64,000 nucleotides of DNA, taken from positions 3,782,001 through 3,846,000 of the forward strand of contig JAGTWJ010000001.1 in the NCBI GenBank assembly GCA_020064725.1, written 5' to 3'. The notes under the pieces are model-generated. The model was given only the letters and a program-made list of their open reading frames with translations. It did no database searches and was not told where the DNA came from. Position numbers and translations under genes: made by a program. The stretch comes from Drechslerella dactyloides. Lineage: Eukaryota; Ascomycota; Orbiliomycetes; Orbiliales; Orbiliaceae. The stretch's first letter is position 1. Each line of letters begins with the position of its first letter. Shown here one piece after another: positions 11,101 through 22,715 of the stretch.

Positions 11101-14100
11101 CGGGCTCGTCGGCTTCCTCGACCGGCTTGCCGCCAAAGTACTCGACCGTCGGGATGGACGCTGCATTCCCGCTGTACATGTCCGCCAGCAGAGACTTGAT
11201 GTGGCCCTCGTGGATGCCGTCCAGGATATCCTTGACGGGCTCGTCGGGGATCGTGGAGTACTTGGCGGCCATAGGCCCTTGCAGAATGCAAGTTCTGCCG
11301 ACGTCCTGCCCGACGACGGCCTCGAGGTCCTCGGACTGCCACAGCGAGTCCTTCTTGAACCAGAACTCAAAGTTCTCGTCCAACGCGGGTACAAAGGGGA
11401 CGGGCTTCTGCCCGCGGCGCTGGCACAGCATGAGGAAGTGCTGCATGTCCTGCGCGTTGATCAGCTGCGCCTTCGCCTCCGGGTAGGCGGCGATGACCTT
11501 GGCGACGGTGGGGAACGGGTCGTCCAGGTCGGCGTAGTTCTGCAGCAGCGAAGGCTTGCCTTCGGCCGAGGTGAAGCGTTCTTCGACGCGGCGGATAAAG
11601 TCGCCCGTGAGGCTCTTGAGCGTCTTATCGATCCACCGGCGCTCGTGCTTGACGTACATGAGCTCGACCATGCGGTTGACGACCTCGGCGTAGGTCATGT
11701 CTTCGAGGTCGACGGCCTCGCCGGCCGCGTTACAGCCGAACCAGGTCTTCTGGAAGTCCGCGTTGAGCTTCTTGATGATGTGGTCGCGGCGCTTCTTGAG
11801 CTCGGGGATGCGCTTGGCCTTGTCCAGGTTGAAGATGGTCTGGTCCATCTCGTGCCAGAAGAGGACGCCGCGGGTCGCGAGCTTGTGGATCGGTTCGCCC
11901 ATCTCCGACTTGACGGTGATGACGCCGCCGGCAGCGCCCTTGTACGTCTTCTCCCAGTCCTTGTCGTCCAGACCGGGAGCGTCGCAGATGGCTTTCTTGG
12001 CCTGTTATTATAAGTTAGTGCGGGTTTCGATAGTAGATAGTGGGTGTAGGCAACTCACGTTCTTGCTGGTGTGCGCTTCTTTCGCAACCATCATTCTGCT
12101 ACCGAACAGGATGCCGTCAAAGGGCATTGGCGGGTACGCGTACTTTTCAGCCCACTTGCCGGTCAGATATGGGTATGTGTCCTCGCTGCCGCCGAAGCCC
12201 GAGCCAGCGATCAAGATGATGTTGTTGCATCGTCTGATTCTGCCGTACATGGCGAGAATGGGCTGGTGGAAGTCTTCATAGCTGTGATGGCCACCGCCGC
12301 GACCACCGGTCCATTGCAAGATGACCGGGAAAGTCGGGTTGGCCTGTGCGATGTTGATGACTTGCTGGATTCCGTCGAGCGAGCCGGGCTTGAAAGCGAT
12401 GTGCTTGAGGCCCAGTGTTTCGATGTATTCGTTGGCGACCTCGAGAGATGGGACACCGGCACCGATAGTCAGACCCTTGATCGGGACACCCTCGGCGCGG
12501 AGATTCTGGATGAGAGGAATCTGCCACGCCATCGCGCGCGGGTTGACGTAGATGCAGTTGACGGTGATGCCCGCTCCCGGGGTGGTCCCAGCTTCCAGTT
12601 TCCGCAGAGCTTCGGTCATGCCCTTCGCGTTATAGTAGCCACCACCTCCAAGTTCGATGTGGTAGCCTGCGTTCATGGTCGCGGCGACAAAGTCCCAGGG
12701 GACGGTAGCCGGCGTCATACCAGCGACCACGATCGGAGGCAGGCCGAGGAGACGGCTGAACTTGGTGTCTACGTATGTTTCTCCGGTCTTCGTTTTGATC
12801 AACTTGGGCCCGTGCTCCTTGACCCAGTCGACGTTGTATTTCACGGCATGGGCATCGTCTCTGTCGAAGAGTTCGGGCTTGAAGCCCAGCTCCGCGTTGG
12901 AGCCCTCGATGGTGCCCGCGAGGATGACTCTGACGCCGGTGCCATCTTTGTTGCGGTGAGTTAGCGCGCCGATACCAGAGATGCCGCCGGGGCCTAGATC
13001 GAGGATGTGGGTGGCGCCGGTGAACTGCGTTGCTTTCTCCCATTGCACTCGATAGTGCGTGATCATGCGGATGAGCTCCGGGACGACATTATCCTCTCCC
13101 TCGGCCGTCCTCAGATCCTTACCCTCGTGGGTTTCGTAGACTGGGATGGCAAAGTCGTTTCGAGAGAAGACGATGTGCCTGACGTCCTGCTCGATCACGG
13201 AAGCGGCAGGTTCCAAGTAGGGAGAGTGGAACGGCGCCGAGATGGGCAAAAATCGGTTGACGAAGCGAGACTTGCGCTCGGTGAAGGGGATCTTGGACTG
13301 GTCCTGACCCGTCGCAGCCTTGACTTTTCGCAGCGTCAGGTTGAGACCGTAGAGGGATTGAGGCGGGCCGGTGACGACGACGTTTCGGGCGCCATTGACG
13401 AGCGAGATGTGGATATGTCGATCGGCAGGCAAATGTTGATTTGTCTTGTCGACATAGGTCTGGACTGCCGATTTGGGCATGTCGCGCACGGAGAGCATGG
13501 GGGTGGGGGACCCCTCGCCCTGCGCGATCGAATCTCGGAAGGTGGAAGGAGCAAGCGCGGTGACAGGGTATGTCTGTTGCGAGCGACATCCGATCCAGAA
13601 GAGCAGTTCGATTGTGTCTTTGGCGACTTTCTCGAACGACTCCCAGGAGGACGCGAGGGAGATTGCGGCCGCGGTAACGATACCCTGCGAATGGCCCGTG
13701 GTTCCCTTGAAGAGGCTCCTGACCTGACCGGGCTCGAGGCCGAGGATTCTGCAGGCGACGGCGTAGTGGCAGAGCTGGATGAGCCCGATTAGCGGAAACG
13801 AGACGGGAGCGGAAACCAGGTAACCGATGTCCGGGGTGACGTCCGGGTCCTGCAGCCAGCGCATGATGTCAATGCCCTTGCTGTAGACCTTGCCGGCCCG
13901 CGGGTCGCTGGACAGCTTGAGCAGGAGGGCGGCGCCGCGGCAGATGAAGTCCTCGATCAGGCCGTTGTAGACGTTGTATATTTCCCGCAGTTCGTCAAAG
14001 TATTCTTCAATGTTGCCCTGGCCGCCAAAGGCGACGAAGACTTTGGCGTTGCCAGCTTCGGCAGCTCTGAGGAGAGCTGAGGCATGGCTCTTGATGGGTC

Positions 14101-14539
14101 TGTTCGCGGCCAGTCTGGCGGAGTAGTACGATCTGATGGTGACCTGGTGTTTGGAGGGGATGCCGGGGAGGGCGGAGGCGATGGCGTGGACTTCGTTGCC
14201 GCGCAGGAAGCGGGTCTCGAACTCGGCGAGCACGAGGCGCAGGACGTCCTCGTAGGAGCCCTGTTCGTCGTCCTCGCCCTCGCTGACCTGGGTGGCTACG
14301 AAGCCCAGGAAGCGGGCGACGAGCTCGGGGACGGAGGAGGGTTCGTCGTCCTGGGCGAGCTCTTCGGTGGCGGCGGGTAACGAGGCATTGAAGTGGTCTC
14401 TGAGCTGGGTGGCGTGGAAGTGGGAGCTGGTGGGGATGAGGAGGGTGTGCTCGAGGGAGCCGTGGGAGAGGACGAGGGGCCGGAGGGAGGAGGCCGTGTG
14501 GGGAGTGGACACTCCGGTGGTGATGCCGGTGCCGTACAT
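8147..14539 (-). CDS. fas1: Fatty acid synthase subunit beta
   Basis: CDS complement(join(8147..9225,9298..12001,12059..14539)), 2087 aa, the usual length for fungal beta subunits. Introns are 57 bp (GTGAGT donor) and 72 bp (GTACGT donor, GCTAAC branch). Domains in order: acetyltransferase with GHSQG near residue 283; enoyl reductase with PPIVVAGMTPATVPWDF near 600, GGGGYYN and GSGFGGSEDTYPYL; dehydratase/hot-dog with GDFNPIHVS near 1580; malonyl/palmitoyl transferase with GQGSQEQGMGM and GHSLGEYSALA near 1830. With the alpha subunit it makes the cytosolic alpha6-beta6 synthase, which loads acetyl and malonyl units, dehydrates and reduces each cycle, and releases palmitoyl-CoA or stearoyl-CoA. 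Full length, intact motifs and close similarity to Aspergillus primary FAS point to primary metabolism, not a secondary-metabolite hexanoate synthase. It diverges from the alpha gene. Confidence 0.97.
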
Positions 14540-16276
14540 TGTGGAGGAGCCCCAATGTCCGCGGTGAGGCTGGTGATAGATGTGTATGTGTATGTGTGTA
14601 ACGTGGGCGATGCCGAGAGCTGTGGGAGCGGCGAGGGTCAGCGAAACGTCGGTGAGGAGAGCTCGAGATGGCGTGACGCGAATTTCGTCAATTAGAGGGA
14701 ATATTTACCTGGTAGCTCGGTGGAATCCGCTCGTAGCTATTAGGCGGTGTGTTCTATTCTATCGTGATGGGGTCATGAGAAGGCAATGATTGATTAATAG
14801 CGATAGTTCTCCGATGCAGAGAGGGTGGTGATAGTGATCGTGAGAAGGTGAAGGAGGAAGAATAGCTAGGTGGAGCTAGTAATTATTATTGGTGGTGGTG
14901 GTGGTGATGTTTGCGACGGAGCACAACGACAGAACAAAGCTGAGCACGTTAATAAAAAAGTCGGACGCAAAGACAGCCGGCGACGATGCATGCAGACAAG
15001 CCCGCCGTTCGTCCGTGCCGCCGGATGAACTGCAATCCTTTAATTAACTATCTCGCGATGCTATCTATCCAGCTACGTAACTATCCCATCGTATCGAGGG
15101 CGGCCCAATTGTTGAGCGCCCCAGGCCTGCAAGCTGTTGGGGTTGAGCGCCGCCGTTCCTGGACAAACACCGTCGACCGTCTCGAGAGGAATGCGCCGAC
15201 GTTTGCCGTGCGTCCACCACGTTCCTGGCGTCCTCGCGCTAGCCGCTTGCACTCATCTCGTGGTGTTCGATGGAGCGTTCGGGATAGATTGTCGGAACTG
15301 CATGTCTGGACGTCGTGTCACACTTGGGCACACGCGTCTCCGAGGAATGCCATTAACGGTGCTGGCCAGCGAGGAAGGCCTCGACAGCCGACAGCTTCCG
15401 CCGCCGCCGCTGCCTTCTGGAGACGCCCGGCTGGGCCGAAACATTGATCCTGCATGCAGCCAAGCAGAGATCCATTGCTCTCTCTCGCGCCGATGCAATC
15501 TTAATCAACTGGAAAATTCTGTATCGCGGGCGATTGCATTGGGACTGGCCCGCGAGACGAAATATCTGCGAAATAGCGTTGGACCGTCCCAACGGAATCG
15601 CAGCGGTGAAACAGGCGGGCTGCTGGGGACCCTTCCCAAGCTACCCCTGCTCCAACTTCCAGCACGTAAACGAGGGCCGATGGGGGGCACTTCAATCATA
15701 TCTCCAAGTTGTACTAGTTGGAAGAATCGTATCGTACGGCACGTCTGCATTTGCATTCCTCGCTGACTGATTCGATTGGAGGCCACGGCGTCCCGAGCAG
15801 ATTTAATCCCTTTGGGCCGGCGTGTTGGCGCGGCCGGCTTTTGCTCGCTGGACGAACGCATCTGCATCTCCACCTCTACAAACCAGCTCACTTACTCGCT
15901 CTCCCTCCTCCTCTTCTTTTTCTTCAACTTCTTCATTCATCTTCCATCCACCGAGTCGATTGATCTCAAGCCGTGCTCTCCTCCCGCGGCACTCGAGTCA
16001 TCCATCCTATCACGCCCCTCCGACACTCTCGTTACAGTAGCATTGTTGGCGCAATCGATCTCTGTCGTGTTGACCTTGTCGTAGCTTCTTCTCCCTCGTG
16101 TCACCATCGCAGACGCTCTTCAAGCTCCACACAATCGCCCTCCGTTTATCCTCCTCCTCCCAGCCAGAAGGGAAGCGTAAGTCCAAACCTGCCTCCAGCT
16201 CCGTTTCCCTTCCACCTCAATGGGATAAACGCTGACATCATGCCCCAATGGCTGCCCAGCTCCCGCCGCCGACAAG
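14540..16276. promoter_or_regulatory. Shared divergent control region of the two FAS genes
   Basis: 1.74 kb lies between the start codons of the beta (minus) and alpha (plus) genes. CCAAT pentamers occur at 14888-14892 (minus orientation), 15105-15109 (plus) and 15775-15779 (minus). A long pyrimidine tract at about 15890-15940 precedes the alpha gene, as is common upstream of highly expressed fungal genes. A probable 5'-leader intron of the alpha gene runs 16177-16259 (GTAAGT donor, GCTGAC branch, CCCAG acceptor) and would remove upstream ATGs. Simple repeats (TG-rich at 14580-14600, TGG repeats at 14890-14910) lie on the beta side. Co-regulation of both subunits from this region is an inference from the layout. 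Confidence 0.6.
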
Positions 16277-19200
16277 ATGCCCACCCACGAGCAGGAGCAG
16301 GAGCTCTCCCACCTGCTCCTCATCGAACTCCTCGCATATCAGTTCGCCTCGCCCGTCAGATGGTACTACTACCCTCTTAATGATTCAGCATCAAACTTTC
16401 ATTTGCAGAAGCTGACAGCTGTCCAGGATCGAAACGCAAGATGTTATCCTCAGCGAACAGAAAGCTGAGCGCATCGTGGAAGTCGGCCCAGCGGTATGTT
16501 TTTACCTTCCCAATCGGCCGATAGCTACGACACGCGACTGACATGCCCGCTCCAGGACACACTCGCTGGAATGACCCGACGGACCTTAGCGGCCAAATAC
16601 GAGGCGTACGACGCCGCCTTATCGCTACAGCGCCAGATCCTCAGCTACAACAAGGACGGCAAGGAAATATACTACCAGGCCGAACCCGAGGCCGAAGAAC
16701 CCGAACCCGCTCCCGCGGCCTCCTCATCGTCTCCCTCATCCGCGCCCATCACATCTGCAGCAGCAGCCCCGGTAGCAGCTGCCGCCCCTCCCCCACCTTC
16801 TGCCGGCCCGGCTGCCGCTGTCCCTGACGCGCCGGTCACAGCTACCGAAGTCGTCCGCAGCTTGATCGCGCAGAAGCTGAAGAAGGGGCTCTCGGACATC
16901 CCACTCTCCAAAGCCATCAAAGATCTCGTCGGCGGTGTACGTTACCCTTTGATACCTCAGCAATATAGCCGAATGGTGTTAGCTAACCAGGGCCTTCAAT
17001 AGAAATCCACACTGCAAAATGAGATTCTCGGCGACCTACAGAAGGAGTTCGGCTCCACGCCGGAAAAGCCAGAAGACACACCGCTGGACGAGCTGGGTGC
17101 CGCCATGCAGGCGACCTTCAACGGCCAACTGGGGAAGCACAGCCTGTCCCTGATCGCTCGCATGATCAGCTCCAAGATGCCTGGCGGCTTCAACATGACA
17201 TCCGCCAGAAAATACCTCGAGACGAGATGGGGTCTCGGCTCCGGCCGCCAGGACGGCGTGCTCTTATTGGCCATCACAGCGGAGCCCGCGGCGCGTCTTG
17301 GCTCCGAGAACGACGCCAAGGCCTTCCTGGACGACGTTACACAGAAATACGCTGCCGCAGCTGGCGTCTCGCTGTCCTCTCCGGCGGCCAGCGGTGGTGC
17401 CGCAGCCGGTGGCGGCATGATGGTCGACCCTGCGGCTCTGGACGCCCTGACCAAGGACCAAAAGGCCCTGTTCAAGCAGCAGCTCGAGCTGCTCGCCCGG
17501 TACCTCAAGATGGATCTGAGAGCCGGCGACAAGGCGCATATCGGCTCGAAAGAGTCGCAGTCTGTGCTCCAAGGCCAGCTCGACCTCTGGATCGCAGAAC
17601 ACGGCGACTACTACGCAGAGGGAATCACACCCATCTTCTCAAGCTTGAAGGCTCGCGTCTACGACTCCTCGTGGAATTGGGTCCGTCAGGACGCGCTCAC
17701 CATGTACTACGACATCATCTTCGGCCGACTCAAGCTCGTCGACAGAGACATCGTCAGCCATTGCATCCGGATTATGAACAGGAGCAATCCGACCTTGGTC
17801 GAGTTCATGCAGTACAACATCGACCACTGCCCGACCGAGCGTGGAGAGACCTACAAACTCGCCAAGGAGCTCGCCAACCAGCTGATGAAGAACTGCATCG
17901 AGGCTCTGAACGCCGACCCCGTGTACAAGGACGTCGACTACCCAACCGCGCCTCAGACGACGATTGACCCGCACGGGAACTTGTCCTATGCCGAGGTGCC
18001 CCGGCCCGCCGTCCGCAAGCTGGAACACTACGTCAAGGATATGGCCGTCGGAAGCAAAGTGTCGGAATACGGGAACAAGACCAAGGTTCAGCAAGACCTG
18101 CAGAAGGTTTATAAGATAATCCGTCAGCAGCACAAGCTTTCCAAGAACGACCAGCTCCAGATCAAGCAGCTCTATTCCAACGTCTACAGAGCCCTGACCA
18201 TGAACGAGAGCCAGCTCTTCAACGACAAGAAGACCAAGAAAACACCGAGGGGTGCGCCCATCGGACTGGCCAAGAACGGCAGCGGCAGCGGCAAGGCCAA
18301 GATGCAGAGCATCCCCTTCCTGCATCTGAAGACGCGAGAAGGCCAGGATTGGGGCTACAGCAAGAAGCTGACGGGCGTCTACCTGGATACCCTGGAGAAG
18401 GCGGCCGTCAACGGCATCACGTTTGCGGGCCGGAACGTTCTGATCACTGGTGCTGGCGCCGGCTCTATTGGGTCGCGTGTGTTGGAAGGCCTCCTGTCCG
18501 GTGGTGCTCGCGTTATCGTGACCACCAGCCGCTTCTCCCGTGAGACGACAGAATACTACCAGACCACCTATTCTCGATACGGCGGGAAGGGTTCTTGTTT
18601 GGTGGTCGTTCCGTTCAATCAGGGCAGCAAGCAGGACATCGAAGCGCTCGTCAACTACATCTACGACTCCAAGAAGGGTCTCGGCTGGGATCTCGATCAC
18701 ATCATCCCGTTCGCCGCCATCCCTGAGAACGGCCGCGAGATCGATGCCATCGACTCCAAGTCCGAGCTCGCTCACCGCATCGAGCTGACCAATGTCATCC
18801 GCCTCATCGGCGCCGTCAAGGCACAGAAACACGCTTTGGGGATCCAGACACGGCCGGCGCAGGTCGTTCTCCCGCTGTCTCCCAACCACGGAACGTTCGG
18901 CAACGACGGTCTCTACTCCGAATCCAAGCTCGGTCTCGAGACTCTTTTCAACAGATGGCACTCCGAGTCGTGGGCCAGCTATCTGACCATCTGCGGTGCC
19001 GTCATCGGCTGGACTCGTGGAACCGGCTTGATGAACATGAACAACATTACGGCTGAGGCTGTCGAGAAACTCGGCGTCCGCACCTTCTCCGGCCAGGAGA
19101 TGGCCTTCAACCTGCTCGGCCTGATGGCGCCGACCATCGTCAACCTCTGTCAGATCGAGCCTGTCTTCGCCGATCTCAACGGTGCCCTGCACTTCCTGCC

Positions 19201-22131
19201 GAACCTGAAAGACATCATGAGCTCTCGCCGCGCCGAAATCATGGCGACGTCGGAAGTTCGACAGGCCGTCACCCGCGAGACAGCGATCGAGAACAAGATT
19301 ATCAACGGCGACGCCTCCGCCGAGCTGTTCAAGAAGGTCAACATTACGCCGCGCGCCAACATGAAGTACGAGTTCCCCGAACTTCCCGAATACAAGTCCC
19401 TCGAGCCGCTCGCTCAGGACCTCCGTGGCATGGTCGACCTTGAGAAGGTCGTCGTGATCACCGGCTTCTCTGAAATCGGACCCTGGGGTAACTCGCGCAC
19501 CCGCTGGGAGATGGAAGCCTTCGGCAAGTTCTCTCTCGAGGGCTGCGTGGAGATGGCGTGGATCATGGGTTTGATCAAGAACCACAACGGCCCTCTGAAG
19601 GGCAAGCACTACTCCGGGTGGGTGGACGTGAAGACCAACGAGCCCGTCGACGACAAGGACGTCAAGGTCAAGTACGAGAAGGAGATTCTCGACCACTCCG
19701 GCATCCGCCTGATCGAGCCCGAGCTGTTCGGCGGCTACGATCCCAACAAGAAGGAAATCCTGCAGGAGATCGTTATCGAAGAGGACCTCGACCCCTTCGA
19801 GGCCTCCAAGGAGACGGCCGAGGAGTTCCGCAGACGCCACAACGAATTCGTCGAGACGTTCGAGATCCAGGAAACGGGCGAATGGACCGTGCGTATCAAG
19901 AAGGGCGCGGCGCTGCTCGTCCCCAAGGCGCTCAAATTCGACCGCCTGGTCGCCGGCCAGATCCCCACTGGCTGGAACGCAAAGCACTACGGCATCCCCG
20001 ACGACATCATCACCCAGGTCGACCGCGTGACGCTGTACCTCCTCGTCTGCGTGGTCGAGGCCCTGCTGGCCTCCGGCATCACCGACCCGTACGAGTTTTA
20101 CAAGTACGTGCACGTTTCCGAGCTTGGGAACTGCGTTGGCTCCGGTGTCGGCGGCATGAACGCCCTCAAGTCCATGTACAAGGACCGGTGGGTGGACAAG
20201 CCGATCCAGAAGGACATTCTGCAGGAGTCCTTCATCAACACGATGAGCGCGTGGGTCAACATGCTGCTGCTGTCGTCGTCCGGCCCGATCAAGTCGCCGT
20301 CTGGCGCGTGCGCTACGGCGATCGAGTCTGTTGATATCGGGTACGACACCATCGTCAGCGGCAAGGCGAAGTGTGTGCTCGTCGGCGGCTTTGACGACTT
20401 CCAGGAGGAAGCGTCGTACGAGTTTGGCAATATGAAGGCGACGAGTAACGCCGAGGACGAGTTTGCGCACGGCAGAACTCCCCGCGAGATGTCCCGCCCG
20501 ATGACGACGACCCGAGGCGGGTTCATGGAGGCGCAGGGGTGCGGTGTGCAGGTTCTTATGAACGCGAAGCTGGCGCTGGAGATGGGCGTCCCCATCTACG
20601 GTATCGTTGCGCTGACCGCCACCGCCACGGACAAGACCGGCCGCAGCATCCCCGCTCCCGGCCGCGGCATCATGACGACGGCCCGCGAGGCGCCGAGTCG
20701 GTTCCCCTCGCCGCTGCTGGACATCAAGTACCGCAAGCGGCAGCTGGAGGCGCGCAAGGCCCAGATCAAGTTGTGGACCGAGTCGGAGCTGATGTACCTG
20801 CAGGATGAGGTTGCGGCGCTCAAGTCCTCCGGCGAGCTGGAGGGCATCGCGGAGCGCGAGTACATGGACGACCGCGCGAAGCATATCGAGCGGGAGGCCA
20901 AGCGGCAGGAGTCGGACGCGCTCAACTCGTGGGGCAACGAGTTCTGGAAGAACGACCCGCGGATCGCGCCGCTGCGTGGTGCGCTGGCAACGTGGGGTCT
21001 CACGATCGATGACCTCGGCGTCGCCAGCTTGCACGGGACGTCCACCGTTGCGAACGACAAGAACGAATCCCAGTCGCTCAACGACATGCTCGGCCACCTC
21101 GGCCGGTCAAAGGGCAACGCGCTGCTCGCCGTCTGCCAAAAGTACCTCACGGGCCACCCCAAGGGCGCTGCGGGCGCGTGGATGATGAACGGGTCCATCC
21201 AGATCCTCAACTCCGGCATCGTGCCCGGCAACAAGAACGCGGACAATGTGGACAAGGTGCTCGAGAAGTTCTCGTACCTAATCTACCCGAGCCGGTCGCT
21301 GCAGACGGACGGGATCAAGGCGTTCAGCGTGACCTCGTTCGGGTTCGGGCAGAAGGGCGCGCAGGCCGTCGGCGTGCACCCGCGCTACCTCTTCGCCACG
21401 CTCGACGAGCAGACGTACGAGGCCTACCGCGCAAAGGTCGAGGCCCGCCACAAGAAGGCGTACCGCTACTTCCACTCATCGCTGTGCAATAACAACATGT
21501 TTGTCGCGAAGAATAACGCGCCGTACAGCGCCGAGCTCGAGACGTCGGTGTACCTTGACCCTCTCGCGCGGGTGACGCCGGACAAGAAGAACGGGTCGTA
21601 CAGTTTCCCCGACCGCCCGGCGAAGAAGGCGGCGGATCCGGACGATACGCGGAAGGTCGTCGAGCAGCTTGCGCTGGCGAGCGTCAAGGGGAGCAATAGC
21701 AAGATTGGCGTGGACGTGGAGTTGCTGTCCTCGATCAATATTGAGAATGAGAATTTCGTCGAGCGCAATTTCACGAAGGGCGAGCAGGAGTATTGTCGGC
21801 AGGCGCCGAATCCGCAGGCGAGCTTTGCGGGCCGGTGGAGCGCCAAGGAGGCGGTGTGGAAGACGCTCGGGGTTGAGAGTAAGGGTGCCGGAGCGCCGTT
21901 GATCGAGATCGAGATTGAGCGCAACGACAAGGGGGCGCCGATTGTCAAGGTATGTAACTTCCTCTTCCTACTCTGATATATTCATGTAGGTTGTATGAGA
22001 TGCTAATATACTGTGTGTAGTTGCATGGTGAGGCGGCGGCGGCGGCGGACAAGAATGGGATCAAGGACGTGCAGGTTACGATTAGCCATAGCGACGTCCA
22101 GGCGATTGCGGTTGCGGTTTCGACGTTCTAG
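16277..22131 (+). CDS. fas2: Fatty acid synthase subunit alpha
   Basis: CDS join(16277..16362,16427..16493,16556..16936,17003..21949,22021..22131), 1863 aa. Four short introns (62-71 bp) keep phase. Domains in order: the N-terminal part of the MPT fold (residues 1-100); an Ala/Pro linker; the acyl carrier domain, whose phosphopantetheine serine falls at residue 180 in GGKS, directly after intron 3; ketoreductase with ITGAGAGSIGSRV near 657; ketoacyl synthase with catalytic Cys in SGACATA near 1280, HGTSTVANDKNES near 1520 and KYLTGHPKGAAGAW near 1555; and a C-terminal phosphopantetheinyl transferase with GVDVELLSS near 1745 and WSAKEAVWKTLG near 1790. It condenses and reduces acyl chains with the beta subunit. 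The last exon of 37 codons completes the transferase; without it the frame ends early in an intron. Divergent from and presumably co-regulated with the beta gene. Confidence 0.97.
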
Positions 22132-22715
22132 GGCGATAGACGGATGTTATGAAATGCGGATGCTTGCGTGCATGCTAGAGATAGAGGATTTGTAATGCCG
22201 TTGCTATATTTCTGTCTTTCTTCTCAATTGATTCATTCTTTCTTTGTTGTACTTTCGACGACGGTTGATTCTACTGCTTTTTATCATCACTGCTTATATG
22301 GCATGCGCATACGCTCAGGATGGATTGAGGGGGGCTGTTTAATATAATAGACGTTCGCTTGCGTGTAGATACGGAGGCGAGAATGAAATGGAATTATATC
22401 GCGAACTGATGACTCAGCTGCCGTCCTTGGCGCAGAATTTAACGACCTCGTGTGAACTTCTTGTGTCTTGAAAGCTACTCCACGTTTTGCGATCACGATT
22501 ATTGTCCTTCCTTAGCCTCACGACAGCTGTTTCTCGAGGCCGCCGAATTGACCGCCCGGCTGGTTTCGACGGCCCTGCGCGGCTGGCTGGTGCGGCCTGT
22601 CTGTCACTTGAAAATTATCCCACCGCGCGCACGCTTCCTCGCCGCCATCCCACCACCATCGCCAGCTTCACCATTGCTACCTTCACTTACCGCTCTCTAC
22701 CAAGATACCGCCATC
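22132..22715. promoter_or_regulatory. FAS alpha 3' flank and TRM1 5' leader
   Basis: About 580 bp. The part from 22452 is open in frame with TRM1 and could encode an N-terminal extension (see the TRM1 entry). No TATA box was noticed. Confidence 0.4.

Noticed and set aside
8789..12013. 1074-codon plus-strand frame opposite the FAS beta gene
   Set aside because: It is the antisense shadow of a GC-rich gene; its product is Arg/His/Val/Asp-rich with no known domain, while the minus strand encodes an unmistakable FAS beta.
15340..15345. CCGAGG hexamer, the core bound by fatty-acid-responsive regulators FarA/FarB
   Set aside because: One such 6-mer is expected by chance in a region this long, so it is not evidence of regulation.
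15137..15766. Overlapping frames of up to 209 codons in the FAS divergent region
   Set aside because: Several frames on both strands are open at once and none resembles a protein; the region fits promoter and leader sequence better.
17639..21097. 1152-codon minus-strand frame opposite the FAS alpha gene
   Set aside because: Antisense shadow caused by third-position GC bias; the plus strand carries intact ketoreductase and ketosynthase motifs.
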